A stretch of DNA of 26,486 bases. It comes from Pelagibius sp050043265. GTDB lineage: Bacteria; Pseudomonadota; Alphaproteobacteria; Kiloniellales; Kiloniellaceae. The stretch covers positions 1-26,486 of the forward strand of contig JBHJIR010000079.1 of assembly GCA_050043265.1 (NCBI GenBank), given 5' to 3'. The notes beneath the pieces were generated by a model. It had not been told where the DNA came from. It saw only the letters and a program-made list of their open reading frames with translations, and did not search any database. The stretch's first letter is position 1, and the number at the start of each line of letters is the position of its first letter. Positions 24,417 to 26,486 of the stretch are shown here, in pieces. The translations under genes were made by a program, and so were the position numbers.

Positions 24417-24492
24417 TCACCCACAACTGCACTAGCAAAGCTGCAGAAACGAACTAGGCAGAACATCTGCCGGGAATGAGGGAGGCCTGAAA

Positions 24493-25749
24493 ATGACTTC
24501 ATTTTACATGCCAGAAGTGTCAGCAAAACCCGCCCTGGCTCGGGCGCTTCGCGGGTTCGCGCTGGCCGGTGCGGCCGCCGGCCTGATCGCCGCCGGCGCC
24601 GCGAACGCCAAGGTCGAGGGCGACACCATTGTCCTCGGATCGGCCAATTCGCTGACCGGTAAGTACTCTTCCAACGGCGTCGACACCCAGAACGGCTACG
24701 ATCTCGCGATCAAGGTCATCAACGACAAAGGCGGCGTCACCATCGACGGCAAGCAGTACAAGCTGGCGGTCAAATACTATGATGACGAGTCCACGCCGGC
24801 GCGCACCGCGCAGCTGCTGGAGCGCCTGATCGAGCAGGACGGCGTCCAATACATCCTCGGCCCCTACAGCTCGGCAACCACCATCGCCGCGGCGCCGGTG
24901 ACCGAGAAATACCAGGTACCGATGGTCGAGGCCGAAGGCGCCTCGCGCGCGCTGTTCAACAAAGGCTACAAGTACCTCTTCGCGGTGCTGTCGACCTCCG
25001 AGCAGTACCTCTCCAGCGCAATCGACCTCGCCGCCGAGGTCGCCGAGAAAAACGGCAAGAAGCCGTCCGAGGTGCGCGTGGCCATGGTCTTCGAGAACGA
25101 TGCCTTCTCGCTGGACGTGCGGGCCGGCGTGATGGAGCAGATGAAGAAGCACGGCATGAAGGCCGTCATCGACGACAAGATGCCGGCCGACCTTTCCGAC
25201 ATCTCGGCGACGCTCACCAAGGTGAAGGCGCTGAAGCCCGACCTGCTGGTGGTTTCCGGCCACAACAAGGGGGCCGTCACCGCGGCGCGCCAGATGAAGG
25301 AGTTGCAGGTCGAGGTGCCGATGGTCGCCATGACCCACTGCGAAGGTGCCAAGGTAACCGATCAGTTCGGCCCGGCGGCCGACGGCTACCTCTGCCCGAC
25401 CCAATGGGCCGAGACGCTGAGCTACTCCGACGAGTACTTCGGCTCTGCCGCCGACTATCACAAGCTCTTCATCGATACCTTCGACGGCTACACCACCGTG
25501 CCCTACCAGGCGGCCCAGGCCTCCGCGGCGGTGATCGTTTGGAAGGAAGCCTTCGAGAAGGCCAACTCGCTGGATCCGAAGAAGGTGCGCGACGCCATCG
25601 CGGCGACCGACATGGAGACCTTCTACGGCCCGGTCAGGTTCTCCGAGGCCGGCAACAACATCGCCAAGCCGATGGTGCTGCGCCAGATCCAGGACGGCGA
25701 CTACGTCGTGGTCGCGCCCTCCAAATACGCCTCGCACCAGCTCCTCTAG
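24493..25749 (+). CDS. ABC transporter substrate-binding protein (branched-chain amino acid/amide type)
   Basis: This 418-residue periplasmic binding protein has a signal peptide (hydrophobic about 20-39; ANA-KV cleavage). The mature part opens GDTIVLGSANSLTGKYSSNGVDTQNGYDLAIKVIND, typical of the Leu/Ile/Val-Thr (LivJ/K) type-1 fold. Family features include YILGPYSSATTIAAAPVTEKYQVPMVEAEGAS, and AMVFENDAFSLDVRAGVMEQMKKHG in the second lobe. GGGAGG lies 8 bases before the ATG. The end YASHQLL and the YTTVPYQAAQASAAVIVW segment lie near the ligand pocket. The LivH-type permease follows after a stem-loop, so this is the first gene of an import operon. The ligand (amino acid, amide or urea) cannot be told from the sequence. 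Confidence 0.95.
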   Translation: MTSFYMPEVSAKPALARALRGFALAGAAAGLIAAGAANAKVEGDTIVLGSANSLTGKYSSNGVDTQNGYDLAIKVINDKGGVTIDGKQYKLAVKYYDDESTPARTAQLLERLIEQDGVQYILGPYSSATTIAAAPVTEKYQVPMVEAEGASRALFNKGYKYLFAVLSTSEQYLSSAIDLAAEVAEKNGKKPSEVRVAMVFENDAFSLDVRAGVMEQMKKHGMKAVIDDKMPADLSDISATLTKVKALKPDLLVVSGHNKGAVTAARQMKELQVEVPMVAMTHCEGAKVTDQFGPAADGYLCPTQWAETLSYSDEYFGSAADYHKLFIDTFDGYTTVPYQAAQASAAVIVWKEAFEKANSLDPKKVRDAIAATDMETFYGPVRFSEAGNNIAKPMVLRQIQDGDYVVVAPSKYASHQLL

Positions 25750-25781
25750 CCACGCGCGGCGATGTACTGAGGTTTCGTCCC

Positions 25782-25814
25782 CTTGCCCCCGCCCCGTTAA
25801 AGGGCGGGGGCAAG
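25782..25814 (+). terminator. Intercistronic stem-loop between binding protein and permease genes
   Basis: CTTGCCCCCGCCC and GGGCGGGGGCAAG form a perfect 13-bp stem with a 7-base loop, followed by TGATTTT, a weak T-run. It is 32 bases after the binding-protein stop and 43 before the permease start. It is likely a partial terminator or decay barrier that makes more binding protein than permease. Confidence 0.65.
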
Positions 25815-25857
25815 TGATTTTCCCCCTTTAACCGGGATAGATGGGCGAAGGACTCAC

Positions 25858-26486
25858 ATGCTCGACAACCTCGCTCTGCTGACGCAGCTGGCGCCTGTGC
25901 TCAACGTACAGCTGCTGCTGGACGGCCTCTTCGTCGGTGCCGTCTTCGTGCTCGCCGCCTACGGCCTCGCCCTGGTGTGGGGCGTCATGAACGTGAAGAA
26001 CCTCGCCCAGGGCGAGTACGTCATCATGGGCGGCTATTTCACCTGGCACCTCGGCACCTTCGGCATTCACCCCGTTCTCTCGCTGCCGATCGTTTTCGGG
26101 CTGATGTTCGTGTTCGGTTGGGTGGTCTACCTGCTGGTCATCAAGTGGGTGATCACCCGCGACCTCTTCACTTCTCTGCTGGCAACCTTCGGCATTGCCC
26201 TCGTGGTGCAGCAGGCCCTGAACCTGGCCTACGGTCCCGAAGTGCGCACAGCGGACGCGGGCTTCGGCACCAGCCGACTGTTCGACGGCCTCGTCACGGT
26301 CGCCGACATCAAGCTGATCTCCTTTGGTCTGTGCGTCCTGCTGGCCGCCAGCGTCATCGTTTTCATGAAGAAGAGCCGCATGGGCCAAGCGATTCGCGCG
26401 ACGGCGCAAGATCCGCGCGCGGCCAAGATCATGGGCATCGACACCGAGCGGGTCTACGCCTTCACCTACGCCCTGAACGCCGCGAT
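25858..26486 (+). CDS. livH: Branched-chain amino acid-type ABC permease (LivH), 5' part
   Basis: The gene starts at ATG 25858, with GAAGGA just upstream, and runs off the window after 209 codons and 2 bases; no stop is seen. The protein is the LivH inner-membrane permease type: hydrophobic helices open LLLDGLFVGAVFVLAAYGLALVWGVMNVKNLAQGEYVIMGGY (the conserved LivH start), then GIALVVQQALNLAYGPE. The C-terminal part shown contains MGQAIRATAQDPRAAKIMGI, the coupling region that contacts the ATPase. LivM and LivG/F are expected downstream. Together with the preceding gene this is an import system. Confidence 0.95.
   Translation, partial: MLDNLALLTQLAPVLNVQLLLDGLFVGAVFVLAAYGLALVWGVMNVKNLAQGEYVIMGGYFTWHLGTFGIHPVLSLPIVFGLMFVFGWVVYLLVIKWVITRDLFTSLLATFGIALVVQQALNLAYGPEVRTADAGFGTSRLFDGLVTVADIKLISFGLCVLLAASVIVFMKKSRMGQAIRATAQDPRAAKIMGIDTERVYAFTYALNAA

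Larger units (their letters stand above)
23956..24492. other. Divergent intergenic region between nucleoside hydrolase and transporter operons
   Basis: This 537-base stretch has no convincing gene. It holds a duplicated ribosome-site segment for the minus operon, GC-rich hairpins (24027-24048 and 24270-24298), three short direct repeats (24143-24182) and a candidate plus-strand promoter (24389-24416). The short ORFs it contains have Arg/Pro-rich, non-family products and are not annotated. Confidence 0.6.

Noticed and set aside
24036..24479. 147-codon plus-strand ORF in the intergenic region
   Set aside because: Cys/Arg/Pro-rich product without a family pattern, no ribosome site, and an overlapping ORF of similar quality in another frame; the region looks regulatory.

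Overview
The window is high-GC, densely coded chromosomal DNA. DUF1491 next to prfC, an HWE-family histidine kinase, a DUF2336-like domain and a TPP-riboswitch-controlled thiBPQ operon all point to an alphaproteobacterium, most likely Rhodospirillales-like. That placement is inferred from gene content alone. I see no rRNA, tRNA, insertion sequence, prophage or CRISPR array.

Region 1 (1-6331, + strand) is the most unusual part. It runs from the 3' end of a beta-barrel-like outer-membrane protein gene, through two tandem paralogous exported proteins of unknown function, to an ECF sigma factor, its membrane anti-sigma factor and a secreted subtilisin-like protease. The periplasmic tail of the anti-sigma factor (about residues 138-206) resembles a subtilase propeptide, and the protease carries a similar domain (about 220-296) before its catalytic domain. 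This suggests a sigma factor controlled through a protease/prodomain interaction.

Region 2 (6345-13285, - strand) holds mtgA, overlapped by an 805-residue envelope protein, and then the thiamine uptake operon thiB-thiP-thiQ. The operon has a recognisable promoter, a TPP riboswitch and candidate switching hairpins. The sensor kinase at 13414-15198 (+) is divergent from it and carries an in-frame EISG repeat inside its ATPase domain.

Region 3 (15288-18325) is a run of small unrelated genes: a NIPSNAP protein, a GNAT acetyltransferase, a DoxX membrane protein, a small two-helix membrane protein downstream of an orphan antitoxin-like HTH protein with a palindromic operator, and an unknown 203-residue protein.

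Region 4 (18655-23955) has prfC-DUF1491 (+), a small exported protein (+), and a minus-strand operon of nucleoside hydrolase, histone-deacetylase-family protein and DUF192 protein. That operon ends in a tandem repeat carrying four in-frame stop codons.

Region 5 (24493-26486, +) begins a branched-chain amino acid/amide-type ABC transporter: the binding protein, an intercistronic stem-loop and a LivH-type permease cut by the window edge. The long ORFs antisense to these genes are ordinary high-GC shadows and are not annotated.
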